From the NCBI GenBank assembly GCA_050433985.1, contig JBNPWE010000006.1:124001-188000 (forward strand): a stretch of 64,000 bases of DNA. Reading direction: 5' to 3'. Origin of the DNA: JACIYW01 sp014359745 (GTDB lineage Bacteria; Pseudomonadota; Alphaproteobacteria; Rhodobacterales; Rhodobacteraceae). The notes under the pieces are model-generated. The model was not told where the DNA came from. It made no database searches and saw nothing but the letters and a program-made list of their open reading frames with translations. The position numbers were made by a program, and so were the translations under genes. Positions 51,601-59,337 of this stretch are shown here, piece by piece (within the stretch, counting starts at the first letter, position 1; every line of letters starts with the position of its first letter).

Positions 51601-51864
51601 CAGTGTCAGGTCGGATACGTCGGCCCGATAGATCGATCCACCGCGCCCGCGCCCCCGCCCGAGCACACCTTCATCCACCAGCTCATCGCGGGCGGCCGCG
51701 TAGTCCTCGTCGGACAGGGCTGGCACATGCTCGCGCAACAGGGCCATCATCGCGCCATTGCCGATCGACGATCCGTCTTCGGGCATCAGGGAGAGGATCA
51801 GGTCGGTCAGGCTGTCGGACATGCGGGCGAATTCCAGTACTTGCAGAAAGGGCTTGTTTTCCAT
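48610..51864 (-). CDS. Type III-like DNA methyltransferase (Mod)
   Basis: 1084 residues from ATG 51864. An acidic N-terminal domain of about 250 residues precedes the amino-methyltransferase: YIDPPYGIKYGSNF (motif IV, about 310) and LDPTCGSGTTAFVA (motif I, about 590), the beta-class order of type III Mods. The segment between them, about 415-570, is the target-recognition region and has lower GC than the rest (about 50.15-50.65 kb), which suggests exchange. It is longer than ordinary Mods. Confidence 0.9.
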   Translation of the reverse strand: MENKPFLQVLEFARMSDSLTDLILSLMPEDGSSIGNGAMMALLREHVPALSDEDYAAARDELVDEGVLGRGRGRGGSIYRADVSDLTLEMQDEDEPTEPRGKPRSATRSAASRRSGEPVQVLSYRHGETRVNNPEVGMVHAGTDPDGARTTWAYDPHLDPVLNFDSARAGVEKLIDDALASDDAQAMKDALIELKRLQQPYLNWTGKAERTSFDVDTVSLHVHERVDPATILANAAKRLKGKDAGAQWRQPDLFAAPFENLPLRQALDFYSHEKGWSNRLVSGDSLLVMNSLLTKESMGGKVQMIYIDPPYGIKYGSNFQPFTNKRDVKDRSDADLTQEPEMIKAFRDTWELGIHSYLTYLRDRLVLARDLLHESGSVFVQISDENVHHVREMMDEIFGVENFCSIIQVQKTGSQAGNLLATTVDFLVWYARDKSAVKYRQIYLERVPGHVSSDRYDQIELPTSKERRLTKAELNRESDIPEGRIFRHTSLISSGQSSYEQELQFFGKKFDSGAGSHWKTTLDGMVRLYKAGRVSDGASTIRYKRFLDDFPVLPISDRWESLQIGTGLLYVVQTSAAVIERCLLMTTDPGDLVLDPTCGSGTTAFVAEKWGRRWITCDTSRVAITLAKQRLMTASFDYYALRYPHEGLKGGFDYKTVPHITLKSIANNPDIDTIHAEDHPKITAALTALNAALTTAPPIPFRPAQGVRKGKPVSFRDGETLHEWEVPFDWPLDKDGAPLWPAATRAPFDAFHSARQAMQRRMDASIQAHAEQETLYDKPRPDQNRLRITGPFSVEAVPVPTVLSLDDSLPPAEANDSIARTGETSRQSLWRDELLKTGVRGKNGARLTFAEFETLPGLRHLHASGSLTDTGERVVVSFGPEHAALEQRQVELALTEAETLRPAPKFILFCAFTFDPEAAKDIDEVNWPGVTLLKAQMNTDLLTEDLKKARSSNQSFWLMGQPDVELRKRKDGMWEVEVNGFDYFDPKAGDLVSGGKKQIAMWSLDTDYDQRSLMPHQVFFPMADAKGGWNRLKATVRSELDEDLLEQFHGTVSLPFEAGDNRRIAVKIVDDRGIESLKIMPLEG

Positions 51865-51901
51865 AACCCTATCGCGGGAATTGTCCGTTTGCACGCGCGA
51901 T

Positions 51902-52303
51902 TCAGTCTTGCGCGCTGTCTGCAGTCCAGAGGGCGTGCTGTTCTTGCCAATTGGGCGGGAACGAACCCATCAGTTCGGCAAGCGTGATATTCGCGGGCTG
52001 GCGACCGTCCATGATGGCGTCGACGATTGTCGGGGACAGCAACGACAGCCGCATCAGCCGCGCCATGTAGGTGAAGGCGATGCCCTCCTTCTCGGCCAAC
52101 TCCGAAATCGACGAGAACTCACCCGACTCGAGCATCCGCTTCCAGCGGAAGGCGCGGGCCAGCGCCTTGACCAGCGTGTTGTCCGCCTTTCGGTCTGGCC
52201 GGACGCCATCGGGCAGTTGCATCTCTTTCCGCCCGCCGCGCTTCACGATGCGGAATGGCACGTGGATTGTAACCGTCTCGGGGACCGCCGTCGCGCGGGT
52301 CAT
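51902..52303 (-). CDS. Helix-turn-helix protein of recombinase operon
   Basis: 133 residues. FSSISELAEKEGIAFTYMAR then LMRLSLLSPTIVDAIMDGRQ reads as a ParB/KorB-like helix-turn-helix. It starts at 52303 with ATGA overlap to the recombinase stop. Such proteins regularly follow large serine recombinases in alphaproteobacterial islands and may control excision or transcription. Confidence 0.75.
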   Translation of the reverse strand: MTRATAVPETVTIHVPFRIVKRGGRKEMQLPDGVRPDRKADNTLVKALARAFRWKRMLESGEFSSISELAEKEGIAFTYMARLMRLSLLSPTIVDAIMDGRQPANITLAELMGSFPPNWQEQHALWTADSAQD

Positions 52304-53610
52304 GCCGCTGCTCCGATGCTGCCAGACAGCATCTCGCGCGCGAGCCCTCCGAGGCCGTCCATCCGGAGCCGGAAGTTGAGCCCGTTCGTGCCGATATCGA
52401 CGTGCTCGACCAGCAGCGTGACTATGCGCGCCTGCTCGGCGGGGAAGAGTTCGTCCCACAGCGGGTCGAGCTGCTGCAAGGCCGCGCGTGCGTCGGCCTC
52501 GGAGATGTCTTCGGCGTAGGCACGCGCCGCCTTCCACGTCCCCGCCACGATCTCCGGCTGGCGGAACACGGCGCGGAGCTGGTCGATGACGGCGGTTTCG
52601 ATTTCGCCCGCTGGAACCCGGCCCACGGGGCATGATCCGGCACCATGCTTCAGCACCGTCTGGCTGACATAGTATCGGTAGAGCTTGCCGCCCTTGCGCG
52701 TATGAGTCGGCGAGAAGGCCGCCTCGTCGGGGCCGTAGAGCAGCCCTTTCAGCAATGCTGGCGTGTCGGTTCTGGTGCGTGCGGCGCGCTTGCGGGGGCT
52801 TTCGGTCAGGATGGAGTGGACCTTGTCCCAGATCGCGCGGTCGATGATGCCGTCGTGCTCACCGGGATAGCTGTTTCCCTTGTGGACGGCCTCACCGATA
52901 TAGGCGCGGTTGTTCAGGAGACGATACAAGTATTTCTTGTCGATCCGATTGCCACGACTGGTCTGGACGCCCCGCGCTGCTAGTTCCCGAGCCAGTTCTG
53001 TGCCCGAGCCGATTTCGATGAAACGCGCGAAGATCCAGCGGACATTGGTAGCATCGGCTTCCTTGATGATCAGCTTGCGGTCCTTCACTTCATAGCCCAG
53101 TGGCGGCACGCCGCCCATCCACATGCCCTTCATACGGCTGGCGCGGACTTTGTCCCGAATACGTTCAGCCGTCACCTCGCGCTCAAATTGGGCGAATGAC
53201 AGCAGGATGTTCAGCGTCAACCGCCCCATGGAAGTGGTGGTGTTGAATGACTGAGTGACGGAAACGAAGGTCACGCCGTTTCGGTCAAACACCTCGACCA
53301 GTTTGGAAAAATCCATCAGCGACCGCGACAAGCGGTCTATCTTGTACACGACGACCACGTCGACCAAGCCATCCTCGACGTCCGCGAGCAGCCTTTTCAG
53401 GCCGGGGCGTTCCAGCGTGCCGCCGGAAATGCCGCCATCATCATATTGATCGCGGACCAGCACCCAGCCTTCTGACCGTTGGCTGGCGATGTATGCCTCG
53501 CAGGCCTCGCGCTGGGCATGGAGGCTGTTGAATTCTTGCTCGAGGCCTTCCTCGGAGGATTTCCGGGTGTAAACCGCGCAGCGCAGTTTTCTGACTATGG
53601 GTTTGGTCAT
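52300..53610 (-). CDS. Large serine recombinase
   Basis: 436 residues. Catalytic domain with CAVYTRKSSEEGLEQEFNSL (catalytic Ser in YTRKSS) and YDDGGISGGTLERPGLKRLL, then VVVYKIDRLSRSLMDFSKLV. A recombinase domain (PPLGYEVKDRKL) and a zinc-ribbon region (LLKGLLYGPDEAAF) follow, with a C-terminal helical part. It integrates and excises DNA at att sites; which element it serves (island or second prophage) is open. ATGA overlap with DUF2924. Confidence 0.93.
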   Translation of the reverse strand: MTKPIVRKLRCAVYTRKSSEEGLEQEFNSLHAQREACEAYIASQRSEGWVLVRDQYDDGGISGGTLERPGLKRLLADVEDGLVDVVVVYKIDRLSRSLMDFSKLVEVFDRNGVTFVSVTQSFNTTTSMGRLTLNILLSFAQFEREVTAERIRDKVRASRMKGMWMGGVPPLGYEVKDRKLIIKEADATNVRWIFARFIEIGSGTELARELAARGVQTSRGNRIDKKYLYRLLNNRAYIGEAVHKGNSYPGEHDGIIDRAIWDKVHSILTESPRKRAARTRTDTPALLKGLLYGPDEAAFSPTHTRKGGKLYRYYVSQTVLKHGAGSCPVGRVPAGEIETAVIDQLRAVFRQPEIVAGTWKAARAYAEDISEADARAALQQLDPLWDELFPAEQARIVTLLVEHVDIGTNGLNFRLRMDGLGGLAREMLSGSIGAAA

Positions 53611-54059
53611 GCGCCCCTCCGGTGATTTTTCAGCCCGAAGAACACCCAGCCGTTCCAGCGCGTGCCGGTGATCGCGCGGGCGATGGCAGACAGCGATTTG
53701 TAAGGCCGTCCCTGCCAGTCGAAACCGCCAGACGTGACGGTGACGAGATGCTCGATGCCCTGCCATTCACGGATCAGCCGCGTTCCGACGATAGGTTTCA
53801 GGTCAGCGCGGATGCGGCTCTTCTTGCGGTCGCCACCGTCCAGCTGTTCGCCGAGAGCTTCCAGCCGTTTCACCGTTTCCGGTTTAAGCCCGCCATAAGT
53901 CAGTTCCTGGATGCGGTACGCGAGGCGGCTCTCGAGATAACGACGATTGAACGGCGGCGGCTCGCTGTCGAACAGCTCCCGCCATTGTTGCTTCAGGTCT
54001 GACGTCGAGCTGGTTTTGAGCGCGGCTAGGCGGGCGGGAATGGGATCTTGTTTGGTCAT
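53607..54059 (-). CDS. DUF2924 family protein
   Basis: 150 residues from ATG 54059 (CGGAGAAA upstream). The segment FNRRYLESRLAYRIQELTYG and the C-terminal HLVTVTSGGFDWQGRPYKSL with ARAITGTRWNGWVFFGLK fit DUF2924, which usually stands right before serine recombinases. The C-terminal region may bind DNA. A recombination-directionality role has been imagined for such partners but is unproven. Confidence 0.87.
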   Translation of the reverse strand: MTKQDPIPARLAALKTSSTSDLKQQWRELFDSEPPPFNRRYLESRLAYRIQELTYGGLKPETVKRLEALGEQLDGGDRKKSRIRADLKPIVGTRLIREWQGIEHLVTVTSGGFDWQGRPYKSLSAIARAITGTRWNGWVFFGLKNHRRGA

Positions 54060-54259
54060 GAGTTTCTCCGGTGAGTTGGAGTTGCATGACGCCATTCGTC
54101 GGCCGGATAGTGTAGGCAACTTTCTCTATTATTGTCAGATACTTCCGCTCGGTCCCGCATCCGTAGGCGAACCAACCCGAGAGCCAGCAGCCCGCACAGG
54201 TCGGCACGGCGTTCCGCTGGGGTCATCTGGTTGGGTGAGAGTGGATTGGGTCGTTTCAT
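54056..54259 (-). CDS. Small hypothetical protein at head of recombinase operon
   Basis: 67 residues, basic: MKRPNPLSPNQMTPAERRAD and LCGLLALGLVRLRMRDRAEV. It is coupled to DUF2924 by ATGA at 54056-54059. Short proteins with MTPAERRAE-like starts commonly precede DUF2924. Function unknown. Confidence 0.65.
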   Translation of the reverse strand: MKRPNPLSPNQMTPAERRADLCGLLALGLVRLRMRDRAEVSDNNRESCLHYPADEWRHATPTHRRNS

Positions 54260-54655
54260 GTCTCGGGCAGCCGTGATTGGTGGTGTCGTTACCAATCAAA
54301 AGCCACCCCGAAGCCCGGGACGGGACATCTCAAAGGAACGGGATGCGGAAATGCGAACAGGGAAAGAACATCAGGGCTTGCCGATCACGGATTTGTCCAT
54401 GATTATCGGAGGTTGAATCAATCGAGAGCAGTAGTACGTCGAGGTAAGATCATGGCGCGTAAAGCAACTCCGATCAGAGGCCTTGTCTTGGCACTGATCG
54501 AGGCTGCGCGCGTGAATTTTGCCCCAGCGATTCTCTCGGCCCGGGAGGGCGGTGATAGTCACCTCAGTCCCCAGAGGCGACGTCGCGGTGTCGAGCGCCG
54601 AGCAAGGCTCCACAATCGCGATCTATAGTTCAGCTCAGCATTTCCGGAGTTTTAT
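54260..54655. other. Non-coding gap of about 400 bp
   Basis: This gap lies between divergent genes, so it must hold the promoters of the recombinase operon and of the 737-residue gene. A 71-residue frame at 54413-54628 overlaps it, but its composition looks random and I do not call it. No clear operator was seen. Confidence 0.4.
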
Positions 54656-56869
54656 ATGGTACGCGTCCCGGCCAAAACCTGCCCCAATCTTTCTCGGCTG
54701 TTCGACGATGCAGAGCCCGAATTGCTGTCTGGATTTCTCAACAGCAAGGCTTTCGAGAGGTTGGGCTGGCTTGCGACCTACAAGTTTGACCCCGACAATC
54801 CAGAGGGTCCGACAGCAGCCAGGAATATGCTGCCGCAGGAAAAGAAGGACCGGCTGGGTCCGCTCGAAGCTGAAGCAGCACGGATCGTCACAATCGCGAG
54901 CGACCGAGGCGAATACGTCCTCCAAGGTCTCGCCACTACCACGCTCGAACCCGACCGCGCCAAGGAACTTCTGAACCGGCGGGACAAGCTCGCGCGAAGC
55001 CTGTGGGCTTTCGCTAACGAGCATGGCTTGTTCGAAGCGGCGGAGAACAGCCTGCACCTGCGTCTCTACCGGCGCTATGACAAGCACTACCAGACCTTCA
55101 TGGCCGAGCCTTCGGTCGACGGGGGCCCGGACGTCGGCAGCGCATTGCTCGAAGAGCTTCTGGTTGATCTCAACAAGCGTCTCGATCGCGGCGACGGCTA
55201 CAGCATCGACAAGTTCGACATCCCCGAGGACGGCGATGAACCGGCGGCGGAGATGTACCTGCTGTTCCATCCCGATCCCCCCACGAGCGTTCGGGAAATC
55301 GATGACGATGGCAATCGGTCGAGCATCTATTTTCGGCCGCCCGGAGAGGCGATGATCGTCTACACGCCGTCGACCGGGCGGGTGCATGTCCGAGCTGGCA
55401 ACCGAAAGCTTAGACACACGGTCGCCGAACGCTTCATCGAGACCGCTCTCGAGCAGACCTATTCCAACCAGCCCGTGGACTTTCAGGCCTACGACATTTC
55501 GCAGTTCCTGCAGGGACTCGATCTTGAACCGCCGGAACTCGACGACGTCGTGATCGACCGCGCACAGGTGATCCGCGCCGACATCAGCATCGGCAATCTC
55601 GCCAACCGCCTTTCGCTTTCCACCACGATCGACCAGGACATCTCCGAAATCATCGACAGCCAGCCGGGCCTTCCGAGGATTTTCGAGCGGGCGCTCGCAA
55701 TCCGCTTCGTCGAGATTGCGGTCCGGTATTCCCGCGCGGGACGAGATGAGGCGCAAACCCTCAACTTCACGCTCACCGACCGCAACACGAGCAGCCTTCT
55801 CAGCATCGACGACCCTTTCGAGCGCGTTCTGGGGCATCGCTTGCTCAGACACTGGAACATCCTCCGTGATGGTCGCGCACCGGGCGATGAGGAGAGCATG
55901 GCTGTCATGCCCGCCTTGCTGGCCATCTGGGACATCGGAGCTGACAGGCTCACCGGCGCATGGCTCCAAACTCGCGGTGTTGATCCTGGCCTCCTGACCG
56001 ATCTGGGCTTCCTCGTTCCCGCCGGCTGGGAAGGAGACGACCTGATCGACCTGATCGACGATGAAGACGAGGTCGGTCCGGTTGCGGCCGAAGTGGTCGT
56101 TCGGGTCGACAAGGGAGATGCGGAGGAAGGCGACCGAAAGGTGGCCGATCTCAAGATCGCTGAGGGACAGGTGACGTCTGCGGGCAACCCGGATCGGTAC
56201 AGGATATATCGGGTGCGCGACGGCTGGGTCGCGCAACACCTGAAGGCACGTCTCGAAAAAGTGCTCGATGCACCTGCCATCGAGAAGCTGACCGATCATC
56301 TCCTCTACCTCGGAACACTCCACGTCGATGGCGGGGACGTTCCGATCTACCTCGCGCGCGGTCTTGACCGGGAGAAGGTCCGGTCGGCCGTCGATACGGA
56401 GCTTCGGGCACGCCACAACCTCGGAATAGGTCTTGTCCTGCAGGTCGGCAGCGCTCCCGGACCGTGTCTAGCGGCGAACGTTCTGACGCCGCTTGTCGAT
56501 CAGATCGACACCCAGCAAGCTGAAATCTCGCTGGTCGCAGACAAGCTCCGATCTGTGTTTCGGCGACACCGCATACTTGCCCGAGGTGGCCAGGCTGTCG
56601 AACTCACCCGCGTCGGGGACAACACGGCAACTCTGTTCGTTCCGGGGAAAGGCAGCATCGACATCAAGGGTGAGAACCGCATCGGAGTCATCCAGCGGCT
56701 GGTTGATGCCCACAACGCCGGCCCGATGCCGATGGCGACAGCAGACCTGATCAGCGGGATCGCCGAGGACCAGTCGCTGGCAAACATTTTCAAGCAGCCG
56801 CTCTGGAAGAAGCTGACGGCCGACTTCTTGCGAAGCCCCGGAAAAGGGCAATGGGAGATCGCCATCTGA
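54656..56869 (+). CDS. Large hypothetical protein, 737 residues
   Basis: Not recognised. The protein is acidic and soluble, with no membrane helix or signal. It begins MVRVPAKTCPNLSRLFDDAE and has an Asp/Glu-rich stretch (DLIDLIDDEDEVGPVAAEVV) near residue 460. The last 80 residues (NRIGVIQRLVDAHNAGPMPM, then GKGQWEIAI) look like a winged helix. Its place next to a restriction system and recombinase raises the possibility of a defence or regulatory gene; that is inference. It seems a single-gene unit. Confidence 0.7.
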   Translation: MVRVPAKTCPNLSRLFDDAEPELLSGFLNSKAFERLGWLATYKFDPDNPEGPTAARNMLPQEKKDRLGPLEAEAARIVTIASDRGEYVLQGLATTTLEPDRAKELLNRRDKLARSLWAFANEHGLFEAAENSLHLRLYRRYDKHYQTFMAEPSVDGGPDVGSALLEELLVDLNKRLDRGDGYSIDKFDIPEDGDEPAAEMYLLFHPDPPTSVREIDDDGNRSSIYFRPPGEAMIVYTPSTGRVHVRAGNRKLRHTVAERFIETALEQTYSNQPVDFQAYDISQFLQGLDLEPPELDDVVIDRAQVIRADISIGNLANRLSLSTTIDQDISEIIDSQPGLPRIFERALAIRFVEIAVRYSRAGRDEAQTLNFTLTDRNTSSLLSIDDPFERVLGHRLLRHWNILRDGRAPGDEESMAVMPALLAIWDIGADRLTGAWLQTRGVDPGLLTDLGFLVPAGWEGDDLIDLIDDEDEVGPVAAEVVVRVDKGDAEEGDRKVADLKIAEGQVTSAGNPDRYRIYRVRDGWVAQHLKARLEKVLDAPAIEKLTDHLLYLGTLHVDGGDVPIYLARGLDREKVRSAVDTELRARHNLGIGLVLQVGSAPGPCLAANVLTPLVDQIDTQQAEISLVADKLRSVFRRHRILARGGQAVELTRVGDNTATLFVPGKGSIDIKGENRIGVIQRLVDAHNAGPMPMATADLISGIAEDQSLANIFKQPLWKKLTADFLRSPGKGQWEIAI

Positions 56870-56875
56870 CGGCTG

Positions 56876-56918
56876 GCTCCGATCCGGCTCCGATTGGGGG
56901 GTCTGACTAGCTCCGATT
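56876..56918. repeat. Three direct copies of GCTCCGAT
   Basis: GCTCCGAT occurs at 56876-56883, 56887-56894 and 56910-56917, spaced 11 and 23 bp, close to one and two helix turns. It lies exactly between the end of the cargo gene and the first phage early gene, so it may be a regulator site or part of a recombination site. Confidence 0.5.
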
Positions 56919-56960
56919 CTCCGGGCCAATGGGAGTGCTCCACATCAGAGGAGCATTCCC

Positions 56961-57206
56961 ATGCCGACTCCCTTCACCTCGCGCCAGGCAGCCCCGACGA
57001 GCTGGTCCGGCGCCGCGAAGACCAAGCCCACCACCCACAACTCGGAATGGCGCTGCACGCGCTGTGACAAGCTGCTCGGCGTCTGCCGGGACGGCCGCAT
57101 GCACCTGCGCTTCGCGCGGGGGCACGAGTATCTCGTGGGCTTTCCGGTTCAGGCCACCTGCCGCGGCTGCGGCACGCTGAACAACGCGACCGCACCCGCG
57201 CGCTGA
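56961..57206 (+). CDS. Com-like zinc-finger protein
   Basis: 81 residues with four Cys in two pairs: WRCTRCDKLLGVC and CRGCGTLNN, as in Mu Com, a small zinc protein that controls translation of the mom modification gene. GAGGAGCA precedes the ATG. It begins the phage early segment. A Com role fits the presence of DNA modification genes in this phage, but mom itself is not visible. Confidence 0.8.
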   Translation: MPTPFTSRQAAPTSWSGAAKTKPTTHNSEWRCTRCDKLLGVCRDGRMHLRFARGHEYLVGFPVQATCRGCGTLNNATAPAR

Positions 57207-57305
57207 CGCGCGCATTCACCCAACTCCCTGAAATCGCAGAGACGCGCGACGTCCTGACCTGGCCACGAGAAGGCGCCGGACGCCTGGCCGCAAGGCAGGC
57301 GTCCG

Positions 57306-58028
57306 ATGTCCTTCGCGTGGCACGAGATCCGTGATCACCTCATGCATTCATCCACGAACCTTCACTTCCAGCGCAGTTTCGACGCCATCCGGCGTGCGCA
57401 GACCGCCCTCGCGCCGTTCCGCGATCCGGCGGCCCTGCTGGACGGGCTGCACCGCACGCCCGGCGATCAGGGCCAGAAGAACGTGATCCTCTCCGCGCTC
57501 GTCAGGGCGGCGCAGGGCGACGGGCCCGCGTCCGACTGCGCGCTGACGATGCTGTTGCTGGCGCTCTGGCCCGGCCTCGACGCCATCCGCCGCCGGTCCA
57601 TCTGGCGCAGGCTCGGCACCGCCGACGAGGTCGCGTCCGATGTTCTGGCGCGCACCACCGAGGCAGTCCGCGGACTCGACCTCGGCCGCGTCAACTGGAT
57701 CGCGGCGACGGTGCTGCGGAATGTCGAGCGCGACATGATCCGCGTGCGCCAGCGCGACCAGGCACGCGAACATCTCGCCAGCATCGCTGATCCCGACGAG
57801 GTGGCGGACAGCGGCGACAGCGGGATCGGCGCGGCCGGGTACGCACGGCTGAACGGCGCCGTGAGGAAGCTGCTCGGCGATGACGCCCTGCTGGTGATCC
57901 GCGTGGCGATCGAGGGTTTTTCGCAGGCCGAGGTCGCCGTCGATCTGGGCCTTACCGAAGCCGCCGCCCGCAAGCGGTACCAGCGCGCGATGCGCCGGCT
58001 GCACGACGCCCTCCAGGAAATCCCCTGA
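57306..58028 (+). CDS. Phage sigma-70-like factor
   Basis: 240 residues. The C-terminal part is a sigma region 4-like helix-turn-helix (FSQAEVAVDLGLTEAAARKR, then YQRAMRRLHDALQEI). The middle (NWIAATVLRNVERDMIRVRQ) could be region 2-like. It probably directs host RNA polymerase or acts as a late activator. It stands near the head of the early operon. Confidence 0.78.
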   Translation: MSFAWHEIRDHLMHSSTNLHFQRSFDAIRRAQTALAPFRDPAALLDGLHRTPGDQGQKNVILSALVRAAQGDGPASDCALTMLLLALWPGLDAIRRRSIWRRLGTADEVASDVLARTTEAVRGLDLGRVNWIAATVLRNVERDMIRVRQRDQAREHLASIADPDEVADSGDSGIGAAGYARLNGAVRKLLGDDALLVIRVAIEGFSQAEVAVDLGLTEAAARKRYQRAMRRLHDALQEIP

Positions 58029-58112
58029 ACCGATGTCCCGATCCGGTCCCGCCGGTGGCTTTTCCCATTCGAGCGCCCCGAGCGCCTTCCCTCCAACCGA
58101 AAGCAGACACGC

Positions 58113-58307
58113 ATGAACCGCACTGCCGATCTGTCGCTCGAGGATTTCAGGCGTCTTCCGGGGCTCTATCGCCGCTGGGAGTTGACCGAGGTCTGCGAGC
58201 CCAACCGCAACTATCAGATCGAGGACGCCGGCGCCCATGCCGACGGGACGCCGCTGCTGGCGATCTACGTCGCCGAGCCCGCGCCCGACGTCCGCGAGGC
58301 CGCCTGA
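58113..58307 (+). CDS. Small hypothetical phage protein
   Basis: 64 residues: MNRTADLSLEDFRRLPGLYR then NRNYQIEDAGAHADGTPLLA. No recognised domain. It sits between the sigma-like gene and the next small gene, and its stop overlaps the possible ATG at 58307. Confidence 0.65.
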   Translation: MNRTADLSLEDFRRLPGLYRRWELTEVCEPNRNYQIEDAGAHADGTPLLAIYVAEPAPDVREAA

Positions 58308-58345
58308 TGGGCCTCCTCGATCACATCATCCCACGGAGAACCGCC

Positions 58346-58642
58346 ATGCCGGACCAGCCGGACGACATCACCCGTCTTCGCAAGGCGAGCTACGCCCTCG
58401 AAGACCTCCCCGAAACCATCTCCCTGCCGCAGCACCCCGGTGACGAGCCGCACGAGCCGCTGCCTGTCGTCGAGGCAACCGTCGACGAGATCGCCTTCGC
58501 GATCGTGGAAGCGGAGCGCGAGAGCACGGCCACCTACCGCCGCGCCGACGCGCTGAAGCGTCTCTACAAGCTCGCCCGCGAGGCGGGGTGCATCGGCGCC
58601 GACCGCGCCGCCGCAGCGGTGATGAAGAAGGAGGGCCAGTGA
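58346..58642 (+). CDS. Small hypothetical phage protein
   Basis: 98 residues from ATG 58346, which has CGGAGAACCGCC upstream. The in-frame ATG 58307, overlapping the prior stop, would add 13 residues and cannot be excluded. It contains ETISLPQHPGDEPHEPLPVV and RADALKRLYKLAREAGCIGA, mainly helical. Function unknown. ATGA overlap with the AAA ATPase gene. Confidence 0.68.
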   Translation: MPDQPDDITRLRKASYALEDLPETISLPQHPGDEPHEPLPVVEATVDEIAFAIVEAERESTATYRRADALKRLYKLAREAGCIGADRAAAAVMKKEGQ

Positions 58643-59337
58643 TGGCCCTTCCCATCATCGGCGCCGACGAACGGCTCGCGCAGCGCAAGGGCATCAAGGG
58701 CGTCATCTTCGGTCGGTCCGGCATCGGAAAGACCAGCCTGCTCTGGACGCTGAACGCCTCGACCACGCTCTTCCTCGACCTCGAGGCCGGTGATCTGGCG
58801 GTCGAGGGGCTGGAGATCGACACCCTCCGGCCCCGCACCTGGAAGGAATGCCGCGACTTCGCGGTGTTCATTGGCGGGCCGAACCCGGCGCTGCGCGAGG
58901 ACCAGCCTTACAGCCAGGCGCATTTCGACGAGGTCTGTGGCCGCTACGGCGATCCGGCGGTGATCGAGAAGTACGAGACCGTCTTCATCGACTCGATCAC
59001 CGTGGCGGGGCGTCTCTGCTTCCAGTGGTGCCGCGGCCAGCCCGAGGCGTTCTCGGAGAAGACCGGCAAGCCCGACATCCGCGGGGCCTACGGGCTGCAT
59101 GGCCGCGAGATGATCGGCTGGCTGACGCACCTGCAGCATGCGCGCGTCCGCCCCCGGCGTCGCCGGTCGGCCGAGCTGGGCGCAGTAAGGGGAGACCGGC
59201 CATGCGCCTGCGCCCCCGCCAGAAGACCTTCGTCGAGCGCAGCGTTGCTGCGCTCGCTTCCCGCGGCAACACGCTGGGCGTGGCGCCCACCGGTGCGGGC
59301 AAGACCATCATGCTGTCGGCGGTCACCGGCGAAATGA
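58642..59337 (+). CDS. AAA_24-type ATP-binding protein, 3' part lost
   Basis: The first 167 residues or so match the RecA-fold AAA_24 proteins of phages: Walker A FGRSGIGKTSLLWTLN, Walker B in TVFIDSITVAG, and HGREMIGWLTHLQH. After LQHAR (about 59140) the sequence turns into Arg/Pro/Ala-rich text produced by reading the upstream and start of the helicase gene out of frame, so the C-terminal third is missing. A deletion between this gene and the helicase is the likely cause. Confidence 0.72.
   Translation: MALPIIGADERLAQRKGIKGVIFGRSGIGKTSLLWTLNASTTLFLDLEAGDLAVEGLEIDTLRPRTWKECRDFAVFIGGPNPALREDQPYSQAHFDEVCGRYGDPAVIEKYETVFIDSITVAGRLCFQWCRGQPEAFSEKTGKPDIRGAYGLHGREMIGWLTHLQHARVRPRRRRSAELGAVRGDRPCACAPARRPSSSAALLRSLPAATRWAWRPPVRARPSCCRRSPAK

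Larger units (their letters stand above)
45810..54259 (-). mobile_element. Serine-recombinase and restriction-modification operon
   Basis: Six minus-strand genes run without real gaps: a 67-residue protein, DUF2924, large serine recombinase, a helix-turn-helix protein, Mod and Res. The first three junctions are ATGA overlaps, and the last two are gaps of 37 and 4 bp. The gene set looks like a self-mobilising defence module. Its attachment sites were not found. Confidence 0.6.

Noticed and set aside
54413..54628. A 71-codon frame between the recombinase operon and the large hypothetical gene
   Set aside because: Arg-rich random-looking sequence without a good ribosome site. It could be real but is not supported.
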